From Chitinophagaceae bacterium UBA7600 (GTDB taxonomy: Bacteria > Bacteroidota > Bacteroidia > Chitinophagales > Chitinophagaceae), in contig DLKC01000100.1 in the NCBI GenBank assembly GCA_002478885.1, positions 1-26,436 of the forward strand: 26,436 nucleotides of DNA, in the 5' to 3' direction. The translations under genes and the position numbers were made by a program. A model generated the notes under the pieces. The model was not told the origin of the DNA, did no database searches, and saw only the letters and a program-made list of their open reading frames with translations. This document shows, one piece after another, positions 8,020 through 17,891 of this stretch (its first letter is position 1; each line of letters starts with the position of its first letter).

Positions 8020-11000
8020 ATGAGAAAACTACTACCAGTTGCTGCGTTGCTAATGCTCGCTGCCATAACGGGCGGCGCTGTTGTGTTATACCAGCGTTAC
8101 GAACAGGCGGATCAGGAAAATGAAAAACGCATGATGCTGACCGGTGAAAATGAAGGCAGCGGCAAATACGACAAACAGTATATGCTGGAAGAAATGTACA
8201 AACAATGGGAACAAATGATGCGTGACCCGGCAACAGGCAAAGTGCCGAGAGACAAGCTTTTTGCTGCCTGGCAGTACACAAAGATGATGCAGGAAAAGCA
8301 ATCGCATGCCCCAGGCGTTTCAGGATTGGTGTGGGTAAACCGCGGCCCTACGAATGTGGGTGGCAGAACGCGCACCATTATGATATCGCCGGGCGATGCT
8401 ACGGGCAATACGGGATTTGCAGGCAGTGTGGGCGGAGGTTTATGGAAATCTACCAATCTTAAGTCAACCACCCCATCATGGCAGCCGGTAAATGATTTCC
8501 TGGCGACCCTCTCCATAAGCAGCCTTACTTATGATCCCGTAAATACCAATACCTATTATGCCGGCACTGGTGAAGGGTTTGGCAACTCTGACGCGGCAAG
8601 TGGGATGGGGATCTTTAAATCAGCAGACGCCGGCAGCACCTGGGCATTGCTTCCCGCCACTATGACAAATGATTTTTCAACCGTTAGCAAAGTGATTGTT
8701 ACAAGCCTTGGCCACGTATATGCGGCAACAAATACAGGTGTATTCCGCTCAAAGGACCAGGGAGCGAGCTGGGAAAAAGTATTAGTCGGCCATTTTGGCG
8801 ACATAGAAGTTACCACCGCGGGAACATTCTTTGCCAGTGGTTTCAATGGCAATAACAACCTCTCAAAATCAACCACGGGCGATCTCGGTTCGTGGACCAA
8901 CTTGTGCACGGCATCGGTAGGTTTACCTTCGACCGGCATCAGCAGAATTGAAACTGCGGTTGCGCCAAGCGACGCCAACCAGGTGTACACCGCCTTTTTT
9001 ATGGACACCACAGTCATTGGCACCGGTGTTACAAAAAAGATGGCCATCTACAGTTCGACTAATAACGGCGTAAGTTTTTCAAGAGTGGGCAGGCCAAAAG
9101 ATATCGACGGGGGCATTACTCCATACGATTACACCAACACCCAGGGATGGTATGATCTTATTTTAAAAGTTGACCCAACGAACAGCAAAGCAGTTTATAC
9201 CGGTGGGGTAAACCTCTTCAAAACAACAAACGGGGGAACTTCATGGACGCAGATAAGCCACTGGTATGGTGGGTTCAACAAACAATATGTTCATGCAGAC
9301 CAACACGGTATTGAATTTGAAGGCACCAATGGCGCGGTTGCCTATTTCACCAACGATGGGGGCATTTTCCAAACAAAGAATGGATCTGTTGCCATACCTG
9401 TGATTACAGAAATAAATACCAGCTATACAGTAACCCAGTTTTATGCGACTGCGGGCCACCCCGATGCGATCAGCAATTACTTCCTGGCAGGCGCGCAGGA
9501 CAACGGCACGCAAAAGTTTACGCTGCCGGGTTTGGCCGCAACCGTGGATGCATCGGGCGGTGATGGAGCCTACTGCAATATAGACGAGGCAGACCCAACC
9601 TACCAGTTCACGCAATATGTTTATAACAACTATTACCGCTCAAACAATGGCGGGGAGAGTTTCGACGATGCCGTTACCGTGCCGTCAACCATTCAGAATA
9701 CGGGCAGGTTTATCAACCCTTCAGATTTTGACGAGAATACACAAACATTGTATGCGGCCACTAATACGGGCCAGTATCTACGCTGGACAACAGCCACCAC
9801 CAGTTCTACTTTCAAACAGGTGAATGTTACCGGATTTGCCGGCCAGGTATCTGCGGTAACCGCTTCAAAAGTGACACCCGATCTCGTTTATTTTGGAAGT
9901 GGTTTTGGCCAGATCATCAGTGTGGCCTCTGCATCAACGGTAGCCAGCCCGGCCAGCCCCAAGATATTGGGTACGCCGGTTTCGGCCTATGTAAATTGCA
10001 TCTGGGAGGACCCCGCCAACGGAGACCACCTTGTTATTGTTTATACCAACTATGGTATAAAAAATATTTGGGAAACCAGCAATGCCACTTCAGCAACGCC
10101 AACCTGGACCGCAAAAGATGGTGACCTCCCCGATATGCCGGTGTATTGGGTGCTCCCTTCACCAACCGATAGCAAAACGGTATTGGTGGCAACTGAGCTC
10201 GGCGTATACAGCACTTCCAACTTCGACAATGCAGCCCCATCATGGACGCCATCGTCTGTTGGTATGGCCAACGTAAGGGTTACACAAATAAAACTTCGCC
10301 CGAGCGACAATATGGTTTATGCCTCTACCCACGGAAGAGGGCTGTTTACAACAGATTTCTTTGCCTCCCCTATACCGGCATTTACAGCGAATACGACTGC
10401 CGGTTATACCGGGAAGGCAATCAGCTATAGTGACCAGAGTTTAAAAGCTAGTTCCTGGCAATGGGATCTGAACGGCGACGGCAGCTTTGACAACAGCACA
10501 CAGAACCCAAGCTTTACTTATTATAATCCCGGCGTTTATAATGTGAAACTCCGCATCAACAACGATCCGTCAAAAGAAAAGACCATACCGGTTACCATAT
10601 TGCCCGACAAAGGCACGCCGTATACAACAGCCAATGGCGGCGATTTTGAGACAAATCCCAACGACTTTGCCGCAGACCATACGGGTACATCGTCTTTTTA
10701 CCGGGGCAACTCCGCGCAACCGGGTAAAGATGGCACCAACAGCGGTTCATTTGCTTGGGTCATCGATCCCGACAATGCTACTTACGCAAGCAATTCCACG
10801 GCTTATCTTTATTCCCCTTCGTATAACTGCACGGCAACGGGCAATTACACATTCAGTTTCTATGCGAAATATGCCGTTGAAAATACCTGGGATGGCTTTC
10901 GTGTTGAATACTCTGTAGACAAAGGTTCTAACTGGCAAATACTGGGGAATGTGGTGCAGGCAAACTGGTACGATTACAGCAATACTACGACCGACAGGCC

Positions 11001-11736
11001 ATTCCCGGCGGGCGAAAACTATTTCACCAGTGTGAATGCCACGGCCTATACCCTGAAAACCTATACCACCAATGCCATACAAGGCAACCCTTCTGTCGCT
11101 TTCAGGATTGTATTCAAAGCAGACCCTTTTGTGGTGGATGCAGGTCTCGCTGTCGACGATATCTCACTGGCAGGCCCAAGCAATGTGGTGCTGCCCGTTA
11201 CCATCATTTCACTAACCGGAATTAACCAGGGTGGCAATAACCTGTTGAACTGGAAATCTGCCACCGAACAAAACAGCTCGCAGTATGAAGTAGAACGCAG
11301 TTTTGACGGCGCCCGCTTTGACAAGATTGGCGCAGTTAAATCGATGAACAATGCCACCGGTGCAGCTTACCAATACCGTGACGACATCAGCCACACTTAC
11401 GTTAACAATTTCTATTACAGGCTTAAGCTGGTTGACAAAGATGGCCGCTATAATTATTCCAACGTGGTGTCGGTCAACGTAAGAGGTCGGGAAGAAAAAA
11501 TAACCGTACTCGGCAACCTTACCAATGCCTATATAAACATTGTTACACCGGCATCGTTGCTGCAGAAACCTTTGCAGGCAGAGATATACAGCATGAGCGG
11601 AGCGCTGGTAAAACGCATGACGATCAAAGCTGTTTCTTCTGTTGAATATGTCGATAAGCTTGCGGCAGGCAGGTACAGTATCCGTTTCATCCAGGATGGA
11701 AAAGCCATACAAACCGCACAGTTTGTAAAACAATAA
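8020..11736 (+). CDS. BNR/sortilin-like repeat protein with PKD and T9SS type A sorting domain
   Basis: The 1238-aa protein begins with a signal peptide or anchor (MRKLLPVAALLMLAAITGGA). Residues of about 100-780 form a beta-propeller-type region resembling VPS10/sortilin or exo-xyloglucanase-like propellers, with Asp-box motifs SADAGSTW, SKDQGASW, STNNGVSF, TTNGGTSW and SNNGGESF. A PKD domain follows (about 784-865, SWQWDLNGDGSFDN), then a jelly-roll-like domain (about 866-1056), a fibronectin-like module common in Bacteroidota cargo (LLNWKSATEQNSSQYEVERS, about 1060-1160), and a type A T9SS C-terminal domain (about 1165-1238). It is probably secreted and surface-attached. Such proteins are often annotated glycosyl hydrolase, but I see no proof of catalysis. 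Confidence 0.85.
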   Translation: MRKLLPVAALLMLAAITGGAVVLYQRYEQADQENEKRMMLTGENEGSGKYDKQYMLEEMYKQWEQMMRDPATGKVPRDKLFAAWQYTKMMQEKQSHAPGVSGLVWVNRGPTNVGGRTRTIMISPGDATGNTGFAGSVGGGLWKSTNLKSTTPSWQPVNDFLATLSISSLTYDPVNTNTYYAGTGEGFGNSDAASGMGIFKSADAGSTWALLPATMTNDFSTVSKVIVTSLGHVYAATNTGVFRSKDQGASWEKVLVGHFGDIEVTTAGTFFASGFNGNNNLSKSTTGDLGSWTNLCTASVGLPSTGISRIETAVAPSDANQVYTAFFMDTTVIGTGVTKKMAIYSSTNNGVSFSRVGRPKDIDGGITPYDYTNTQGWYDLILKVDPTNSKAVYTGGVNLFKTTNGGTSWTQISHWYGGFNKQYVHADQHGIEFEGTNGAVAYFTNDGGIFQTKNGSVAIPVITEINTSYTVTQFYATAGHPDAISNYFLAGAQDNGTQKFTLPGLAATVDASGGDGAYCNIDEADPTYQFTQYVYNNYYRSNNGGESFDDAVTVPSTIQNTGRFINPSDFDENTQTLYAATNTGQYLRWTTATTSSTFKQVNVTGFAGQVSAVTASKVTPDLVYFGSGFGQIISVASASTVASPASPKILGTPVSAYVNCIWEDPANGDHLVIVYTNYGIKNIWETSNATSATPTWTAKDGDLPDMPVYWVLPSPTDSKTVLVATELGVYSTSNFDNAAPSWTPSSVGMANVRVTQIKLRPSDNMVYASTHGRGLFTTDFFASPIPAFTANTTAGYTGKAISYSDQSLKASSWQWDLNGDGSFDNSTQNPSFTYYNPGVYNVKLRINNDPSKEKTIPVTILPDKGTPYTTANGGDFETNPNDFAADHTGTSSFYRGNSAQPGKDGTNSGSFAWVIDPDNATYASNSTAYLYSPSYNCTATGNYTFSFYAKYAVENTWDGFRVEYSVDKGSNWQILGNVVQANWYDYSNTTTDRPFPAGENYFTSVNATAYTLKTYTTNAIQGNPSVAFRIVFKADPFVVDAGLAVDDISLAGPSNVVLPVTIISLTGINQGGNNLLNWKSATEQNSSQYEVERSFDGARFDKIGAVKSMNNATGAAYQYRDDISHTYVNNFYYRLKLVDKDGRYNYSNVVSVNVRGREEKITVLGNLTNAYINIVTPASLLQKPLQAEIYSMSGALVKRMTIKAVSSVEYVDKLAAGRYSIRFIQDGKAIQTAQFVKQ

Positions 11737-11754
11737 TTATAACAGTACTTATAT

Positions 11755-11786
11755 AAAAGGGTCACCTGAAAAGTGACCCTTTTTTT
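11755..11786 (+). terminator. Rho-independent terminator after the BNR-repeat gene
   Basis: A perfect 7-bp stem GGGTCAC / GTGACCC (11759-11765 and 11773-11779) with a 7-nt loop, flanked by AAAA on the left and a run of seven T on the right (11780-11786). It starts 18 nt after the stop codon. This is the clearest classical terminator in the window. Confidence 0.9.
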
Positions 11787-11827
11787 ATGTAGCCGGAGAT
11801 CGCACTTATAGCAGCTTCGCTGTGCCA

Positions 11828-11850
11828 TAGTGCCGGCTTATCGGGGCATC
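11828..11850 (+). repeat. Gene-end repeat, copy A
   Basis: The motif TAGTGCCGGCTTATC followed by GGGGCATC occurs 41 nt after the terminator T-run. It aligns with 17951-17973 and, more weakly, with 23176-23198. The similarity to 17951 continues about 15 nt further, through a shared TTTGT. The repeat is distinct from the GTGCGACGCAAC family. Confidence 0.5.
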
Positions 11851-11879
11851 CCTAATTTGTGCCCATTGCTATACTCACC

Positions 11880-12357
11880 AACCCCGCCCGGCAGCATACG
11901 GACAATAATAAACTGCCTGGCGCATTTATTTCATCAACGCCATATTATTCAACGTTGCCAGGATTTCGCATGCTGACCTTACCGATTTTTTTGATAAATT
12001 GAGCAGCCTATAGCGGATAAGCCTGCGGTAATAAAAAAGAGTGAGCATCATCGATTTCAGAAATCGTTTACGAAAGGTTGTTACTATTACCGTATTGCTT
12101 CTTTCAAGAAGGGAACAGGTTTGTTGCCGTGGTGCCGTATAAGCAGGAACCTGGTGCACGTAAAGGTTTGTTTGATGCAAGCCCATGAATTCGACTATAT
12201 GATGAGGGGAAAAATGCAATACAGCATAGAAGGAAAAACGTACCTGCTCGAACCCGGTGACTCATTTTATTATAATGCCCGGCAACCCCACCTCAGCAAA
12301 TGCCTTGGTAAAGAAGCCTGTGAAATGCTCGTAATTTATTTCTTTGACGAGGCGTAA
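11880..12357 (+). pseudogene. Decayed HTH-cupin transcriptional regulator
   Basis: No single frame is open, but pieces of one protein read in order across frames. From 11921 there is INAILFNVARISHADLTDFF (end of an XRE-type HTH and linker). From about 12007, in another frame, there is PIADKPAVIKKSEHHRF and then CYYYRIASFKK. A -1 shift near 12110 leads to NRFVAVVPYKQEPG. A +1 shift in the CCC at 12182-12184 leads to HEFDYMMRGKMQYSIEGKTY and the rest of a cupin (LLEPGDSFYYNARQPH) up to the stop at 12357. This matches the architecture of PuuR-like HTH plus small-molecule-binding cupin regulators. The last 78 residues form an apparent ORF, which would be a fragment without DNA-binding ability. 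The upstream limit is approximate. At least three frameshifts are needed, so I judge it dead. Confidence 0.72.
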
Positions 12358-12373
12358 CTACCACCCCGAAACA

Positions 12374-12414
12374 CGAAGGATGAACGAAGGATGAACGAAG
12401 GATGAACGAAGGAT
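12374..12414 (+). repeat. 11-bp tandem repeat, about 3.7 copies
   Basis: The unit CGAAGGATGAA occurs at 12374-12384, 12385-12395 and 12396-12406, followed by the partial unit CGAAGGAT at 12407-12414. It lies just after the regulator remnant. The rest of 12415-12650 shows no gene I can support. Confidence 0.85.
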
Positions 12415-12651
12415 CCACTAGTTATCTACCGGGCATATGCCGGGTATTTACCGCTTTGCTGCGGCTAAAACCAACAGCAAGCAGCAATTTTTTACCGGTG
12501 GCCTTATAGAAAGAGCCGATGATCTGAAAGAGCCACATGTTTACTAATATTAAACTTTAACTGTTGCCGCTTGCATTGTTGATATGACAATAATACAACA
12601 GCGCTGATAAGAAGTGCTCACCTGTATTGCACCGAATGAAGATATGGATGT

Positions 12652-12699
12652 ACAAGCGTGCGACGCAACTATTGCTGCTATTGAGTTACAGGTGCCGGG
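12652..12699 (+). repeat. Dispersed repeat, copy 5, upstream of susC
   Basis: ACAAG precedes the core GTGCGACGCAAC (12658-12669), then a 21-nt spacer and GGTGCCGGG (12691-12699). An 8-bp inverted repeat, CACCTGTA (12619-12626) and TACAGGTG (12687-12694), brackets the core, so this copy could fold into or be bound as a larger structure. It ends 171 nt before the SusC start codon. Confidence 0.75.
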
Positions 12700-12839
12700 A
12701 TAAAAATCAGATTTCCTCCTTAATAAAATAAATCCGGTTACATGTTAAGGTAATCTTACCAAATTACCAGTTACACTAAGTTTACAATTACTTTACAGTT
12801 TCTTAATCCGCCCCCAAGCCAGCTAACCGATACCCTGGG

Positions 12840-12847
12840 TAGTTTTG
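12840..12847 (+). promoter_or_regulatory. Candidate -7 box for susC
   Basis: TAGTTTTG matches the Bacteroidota sigma-ABfr -7 consensus TAnnTTTG and lies 23 nt before the SusC ATG. I do not see a good -33 TTTG/TTG at the expected distance, so this is only a candidate. Confidence 0.35.
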
Positions 12848-12870
12848 TCGCCACAAACCAAATTAACATT

Positions 12871-15800
12871 ATGAAGCTAAAACTGACATTCGCATGGAAG
12901 GGAACCATGTTTTTATGCGTTGCCCTTTTCCTGTTTGTGTTCTCCTATGCACAGAACATACAGCTGAAAGGTCACATCAGCGATGCAGGAAGTAAAAAAT
13001 CAGTCGCCGGTGCCACGGTAGAAAGCAGAAAGACCAGGGCAACCGTTGCGACCGATGCAGATGGTAATTTCACGATTTCATCGAGCAACGGGGATCAGCT
13101 TTTGGTAACATTCATTGGTTACCAGTCGCAGACTGTTACCGTAAAAGACGACGCTTTTCTCGAGATTGCCATGACTGCCGGTGACAACCAGTTAAATGAT
13201 GTTGTTGTAACGGCGTTGGGAATAAAAAAGGAAACCAAAAGACTTGGCTACGCGGTGCAGGAAGTAAAGGGCGCCGATCTTTTGAAAGCGAGAGAATCGA
13301 ATCCAATCAATGGGTTGGTTGGCAAAGTAGCAGGATTGAATGTTGGTATAAACCAGGAAATGCTTTCATCGCCCACTGTGTTGTTGCGTGGTTCACCGCT
13401 CAACTTTTACGTGGTGGATGGTATACCCATCAATTCAGACACCTGGAATATCAGCCCAGACGATATTGAGACATACACGGTATTAAAAGGGCCCACGGCC
13501 GCAGCCTTATACGGAAGCCGTGGTATTAACGGAGCGATACTCATTACTACCAAACGCGGAAAAAAGAACAATAAAGGTTTTACTGTTGAAGTAAACAGCA
13601 GCACGCAGATCAATAAGGGCTTTATTGCCATTCCGAAAGTGCAGAACCAATATGGCGGCGGCGATTACCAGCAATATGCGTTTGGTGATTATAACAGTAA
13701 CGGTACGGGTTCTGGTGTTAACGACAAGGACTATGACGTTTGGGGGCCGTTGCTGGACGGCAGGTTACTGCCACAATATGATGGTGCTTATGACCCTACG
13801 AAAGAATATGTTACCACTTTTGCTAATGGTTCTTCTTATACCGGTCATATTGCGCCAACTCCATGGGTTGCACGTGGGAAGGACAACCTCCAGAATTTTC
13901 TTCAGGCTGGTTTATTGACTACCAACAACATCAATTTTTCTGCGGGCGGAGAACGTTCTAACCTGCGCATGTCGGTCTCCAATACGCACCAAACCGGTAT
14001 TACGCCGAACACCCAGCTGAACACGATTAACTTTAACGTGATGGAGAGTTATGATGTTACCGATAAGTTCAAGATCGAAGCAAACATCAACTATAACCAC
14101 CAGTTTACACCCAATATACCCGATGCGGTTTACGGACCTAACAGTATTATCTACAACATTGATATCTGGACAGGTGCGGACTGGAATGTACTTGACCCGA
14201 ATATTGTAAATTACTGGCAGCCGGGTAAGGAAGGCATTCAGTCAAACTTTGTAGAATACAAACGTTACCATAACCCATATTTTATGAGTTATGAATGGCT
14301 GAGAGGCCACTACAAGAATGATCTATATGGATGGGCGGCATTCACTTACAAGTTCAATAAAAATGTCAACGTGATGTTGCGCTCCAACGTTACTACCTAC
14401 AACCTGTTGAGAACAGAGAAAATGCCCTTTTCGGCCCACCCTTACGGAGACGAACATAACCATGGCAACTACCGTGAAGACAGGCGTGATCTTTGGGAAA
14501 ACAACACCGACCTGATCGTTAGTTATAATAAAGAAAATCTTCTTAACAGCGGCTTTTCTGTAAATGCATTTGCCGGTGGAACAGCCCGCAACATGAAATT
14601 CAATTCAAGTTATACCAGCACCGATCAGCTGATCATACCCAATGTTTATACGTTTGCAAACACGCTGAAACCGATCCGTTCCTATTCTTACGCATCTGAC
14701 CTGTTGCTGCTAAGTGCGTATTATTCGGTCGACCTTACTTATAAAAAGTATTTCACGGTTTCAACAACCGGCCGCGTGGATAAGACCTCGGCATTACCTT
14801 CCGATAAGAATTCGGCATTTTATCCCTCTGTTTCTTTAAGTTCTGTGTTGTCTGACTACATCACATTACCAAAGGCGATCTCATTCCTGAAAGTAAGAGC
14901 GAGTTACGCGAATGTAAAAGGTGGCGGAACGAATGCCTATGTGGGCACCTCCTTCCAAAGCCTTGGTACCGGCAGCCCGATTGGGTATGGCAACAATTAT
15001 TACACGCCTTATGATGGCCCCAACTATGGGCTATCAACACCTCCCTATGCAACTTATCCAGGTTATAATAACCAGACGGAGGCCAACTCTCCCAACTACG
15101 TAATCAATGCGAATATTAAACCGTCATCGCGTAGTAACGCAGAAGCTGGTTTTGATATAAGGTTTTTGAACAACCGGTTGGGCCTGAGTGCAACTTACTT
15201 TGAGTATAAAGATGGACCGAACATCTCGAACCAGTATATTTCAGAAACCAGTGGCCTGGATTATTTCACCACAAACGGAGGTACAACAAAGAGAACCGGT
15301 GGAGAGATCTCATTGACCGGAAGACCTATACAGTCAAAGAGCGGTTTGAACTGGGACGTGCTTGTCAACTGGTCAACTTACAAGGAAGTATTTACCGGTT
15401 TTGCGGGTGGTGTAACTGAAGTAGATAACGGAACCGGTTACCCTTACCATATAGGCGACCGCGTTGATAAGCTTTTTGGCTATGCTGAAGCGCTTACGCC
15501 CGATGGCAAAGTGATTCATGATGAATCAGGTTATCCCGTGTACCTGCCCAAAGATCAATATCTCGGTCATGCCGATCCAGATTGGTCATGGGGTATCAAC
15601 AACAAGTTTACTTACAAGTCATTCAGCCTTTCTTTCCAGTTTGACGGAATGGTTGGTGGAAAAATCCAGGACCGTGTGTTGCGTAAACTAACCGAAGGTG
15701 GCCGTGGTGCCAACACGAATGAAGGAGCTATTGGCGAGGCCCGTTTATACGAGTCTGAGCATTGGGGCGATGAGGGATATTCAGGCGCTTATCACGCTGA

Positions 15801-16245
15801 TGGCACCCCTATTCTTGGTGGCGATGGCGTGCAGGTTGTTGGTGGTTCAGGACAGATTCAGTATGACCCTGTAACCGGCGTAATCACGAACTATAAAGAC
15901 CTGCAGTTTACAGCCAATAAAACAGCTACAGCATGGGTGCAGAGTTATGTAAGCAATTTCTATAACGATCCGCAGCACACGATGGTAAGCAAGACTTACG
16001 CCAAACTGCGTGAACTCGTGATCACTTATTCAATGCCTTACAAGATGCTGGAAAAAACTTTCATCAGCCGTGTTGATATTTCGCTGGTAGGAAGAAACCT
16101 TTTATACTTCTTTCCAAAAGCCTTTCATGATATCGATGTGGATCAGTATCCCGGTCGCACTATTTTTGGCAGCTCTCAAAGAGAATACGACTTACAAACG
16201 CCTACAACAAGAAGTTACGGCATCAACATTAATGTAGTATTCTAA
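12871..16245 (+). CDS. SusC/RagA-family TonB-dependent outer-membrane transporter
   Basis: The 1124-aa size is typical of SusC proteins. It has a signal peptide (hydrophobic core at 13-24, cleavage near FSYA-QN at 27), a carboxypeptidase-regulatory-like domain (about 29-105, with SVAGATVESRKTRA, DADGNFTIS and FIGYQSQTV), the SusC linker NQLNDVVVTALGIKKETKRL, a plug domain (about 120-235, ending VLKGPTAAALYGSRGINGAI and ITTKRG), and a long beta-barrel ending in aromatic Phe (INVVF). It should import a bulky ligand across the outer membrane, driven by TonB and with SusD as lid. It is the first gene of the phosphonate-associated block, with SusD 48 nt downstream. The ligand is inferred from context only. 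Confidence 0.95.
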   Translation: MKLKLTFAWKGTMFLCVALFLFVFSYAQNIQLKGHISDAGSKKSVAGATVESRKTRATVATDADGNFTISSSNGDQLLVTFIGYQSQTVTVKDDAFLEIAMTAGDNQLNDVVVTALGIKKETKRLGYAVQEVKGADLLKARESNPINGLVGKVAGLNVGINQEMLSSPTVLLRGSPLNFYVVDGIPINSDTWNISPDDIETYTVLKGPTAAALYGSRGINGAILITTKRGKKNNKGFTVEVNSSTQINKGFIAIPKVQNQYGGGDYQQYAFGDYNSNGTGSGVNDKDYDVWGPLLDGRLLPQYDGAYDPTKEYVTTFANGSSYTGHIAPTPWVARGKDNLQNFLQAGLLTTNNINFSAGGERSNLRMSVSNTHQTGITPNTQLNTINFNVMESYDVTDKFKIEANINYNHQFTPNIPDAVYGPNSIIYNIDIWTGADWNVLDPNIVNYWQPGKEGIQSNFVEYKRYHNPYFMSYEWLRGHYKNDLYGWAAFTYKFNKNVNVMLRSNVTTYNLLRTEKMPFSAHPYGDEHNHGNYREDRRDLWENNTDLIVSYNKENLLNSGFSVNAFAGGTARNMKFNSSYTSTDQLIIPNVYTFANTLKPIRSYSYASDLLLLSAYYSVDLTYKKYFTVSTTGRVDKTSALPSDKNSAFYPSVSLSSVLSDYITLPKAISFLKVRASYANVKGGGTNAYVGTSFQSLGTGSPIGYGNNYYTPYDGPNYGLSTPPYATYPGYNNQTEANSPNYVINANIKPSSRSNAEAGFDIRFLNNRLGLSATYFEYKDGPNISNQYISETSGLDYFTTNGGTTKRTGGEISLTGRPIQSKSGLNWDVLVNWSTYKEVFTGFAGGVTEVDNGTGYPYHIGDRVDKLFGYAEALTPDGKVIHDESGYPVYLPKDQYLGHADPDWSWGINNKFTYKSFSLSFQFDGMVGGKIQDRVLRKLTEGGRGANTNEGAIGEARLYESEHWGDEGYSGAYHADGTPILGGDGVQVVGGSGQIQYDPVTGVITNYKDLQFTANKTATAWVQSYVSNFYNDPQHTMVSKTYAKLRELVITYSMPYKMLEKTFISRVDISLVGRNLLYFFPKAFHDIDVDQYPGRTIFGSSQREYDLQTPTTRSYGININVVF

Positions 16246-16293
16246 ATCAATTTGCCGTTTTGCCAATTCAATAAAAGCGAAAAAATTAATTAT

Positions 16294-17877
16294 ATGAAAT
16301 CATTAAAAGTTCCAGTTATACTCCTGCTTTCTGCCGTGATCTTCATTACCGGCTGTTCCAAAAAGTTTGAGGACTATTCCCGCAACGGCAACCTGCCCCT
16401 GCAGGTTCCGCCAAGCCTTATTTTGCCCACCATATTAAACGACATGGTGGTGTATCCAGGTGGCGATGAAGATAAGAACAGCCAGTTCATCGTTTCCAAC
16501 TACGACTACTACGGATTGAATGAATACTGGAGCGGCAGTGCCGGTCTTAACTACAGTACTTTAACAAATGTGTTGTCGATGGAAGCCGAAGCAAGAAGGT
16601 TGAATGGCACTGACAATAATCCCTATCATGCACTTGGCCTTTTCTTCCGCGCTTATTTCTTTGTGAACATGAGCGAGAAAGTGGGTGACCTGCCAATGAC
16701 GGAAGCCCTGCAGGGTCTCGAAAACACTTCACCAAAGTATGATGCGCAAAAAGATATTTTCAAACAATCACTGTTATGGCTCGATTCTGCCAATACGATG
16801 CTTGCAGGATTTCTTGACAATGGCTTCCTGGAATTTTCAGGGGACTTCTATTACAAGGAAAGACTTGACAACCCGCTGAATGGTTCCAATGGCCGTGATG
16901 CCCTGGTAGTATGGCAGAAGGCAGTAAACTCCTACAAACTCCGTTTGTTGATAGAATTGAGTCATCATACCGATGATGCAGACCTTAACGTCAAGCAACA
17001 GTTTGCCACGATTTTCAACGATCCTGACAAATACCCGGTGTTTACCAGCAACGACGACAACCTGCAGTATGTTTATAACAGTGCTTACAACTATTACCCG
17101 GACAATCCGCAGAATTATGGCAATAATGCGGGCCGTTTGAATATTGCCGCGACATTGCTGAACAATTTGAGCAAGCTGCACGATATCCGCGCAATGGTGC
17201 TTGCAGAACCTGCACGTGGGCTCGGCTTCAGCGACACTTCTTACAGTTCGTATGTGGGCGGAAATTCCGGTGATGACGTTAGTACGCTTGCCGCACTATC
17301 AGGCTCCGATAAATTATCGCTTTACAATTACCACCACTTCTATTCAACTTATACAGCAGAGCCAACACTCATTTTGAGTTATCCCGAGGTTTGCTTTAGC
17401 ATAGCAGAAGCCATTAACCGCGGCTGGATAACCGGTGATGCCAACACCTGGTACCAAAATGGCGTAAAAGCAATGTGGGCTTTCTACGGCATCACTGATG
17501 GTGACAACACTGTATACCTGCAAAAAGCTGACGGTACGCCGACCACTTATACCGTTCATTTCTCTTTTGCTGATTACTTTAACCAATCACTTGTAAAGTA
17601 CAAAGGCAATAACGCCGACGGCCTGAACCAGATACTGCTGCAGAAATATCTTGCCTATGCACGTAATTCGGGCAGGCAGGCATATTACCAATGGCGCAGA
17701 ACCGGTATCCCAGCCTTTAGCGCAGGCCCCGGCTCTGGCAACGGTGGTATTATTCCAAAACGTTTCCAATACCCAACCAATGAGGCAACGGCAAACGGCA
17801 CAAACCTTGGAGCAGCACTGGCGAGCCAATATGGCGGACAGGATGATATCAACGGAATCATGTGGCTTATAAAATAA
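16294..17877 (+). CDS. SusD/RagB-family surface lipoprotein (SusD-like_2 type)
   Basis: The 527-aa lipoprotein starts at the ATG at 16294, giving MKSLKVPVILLLSAVIFITG with lipobox ITGC and lipidated Cys21; an earlier in-frame TTG would add 14 non-signal residues. The body is alpha-helical and TPR-like, with ALGLFFRAYFFVNMSEKVGD, and a SusD C-terminus (EATANGTNLGAALASQYGGQ, then MWLIK). It best resembles the SusD-like families (PF12771 type) that pair with SusC proteins and bind non-starch ligands. It sits on the cell surface and caps the SusC barrel. A strong hairpin follows directly, which may separate SusCD expression from the enzyme genes. Confidence 0.92.
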   Translation: MKSLKVPVILLLSAVIFITGCSKKFEDYSRNGNLPLQVPPSLILPTILNDMVVYPGGDEDKNSQFIVSNYDYYGLNEYWSGSAGLNYSTLTNVLSMEAEARRLNGTDNNPYHALGLFFRAYFFVNMSEKVGDLPMTEALQGLENTSPKYDAQKDIFKQSLLWLDSANTMLAGFLDNGFLEFSGDFYYKERLDNPLNGSNGRDALVVWQKAVNSYKLRLLIELSHHTDDADLNVKQQFATIFNDPDKYPVFTSNDDNLQYVYNSAYNYYPDNPQNYGNNAGRLNIAATLLNNLSKLHDIRAMVLAEPARGLGFSDTSYSSYVGGNSGDDVSTLAALSGSDKLSLYNYHHFYSTYTAEPTLILSYPEVCFSIAEAINRGWITGDANTWYQNGVKAMWAFYGITDGDNTVYLQKADGTPTTYTVHFSFADYFNQSLVKYKGNNADGLNQILLQKYLAYARNSGRQAYYQWRRTGIPAFSAGPGSGNGGIIPKRFQYPTNEATANGTNLGAALASQYGGQDDINGIMWLIK

Positions 17878-17891
17878 TTTTCTTTACCTGT

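Noticed and set aside
11926..12219. 97-codon open frame on the minus strand
   Set aside because: It is antisense to the cupin-regulator remnant, which accounts for this sequence; no motif or credible start was seen.
12121..12357. 78-codon plus-strand frame as a real small cupin protein
   Set aside because: The cupin similarity starts only at HEFDY, and its missing upstream half is found in other frames just before it, so it is a pseudogene fragment.
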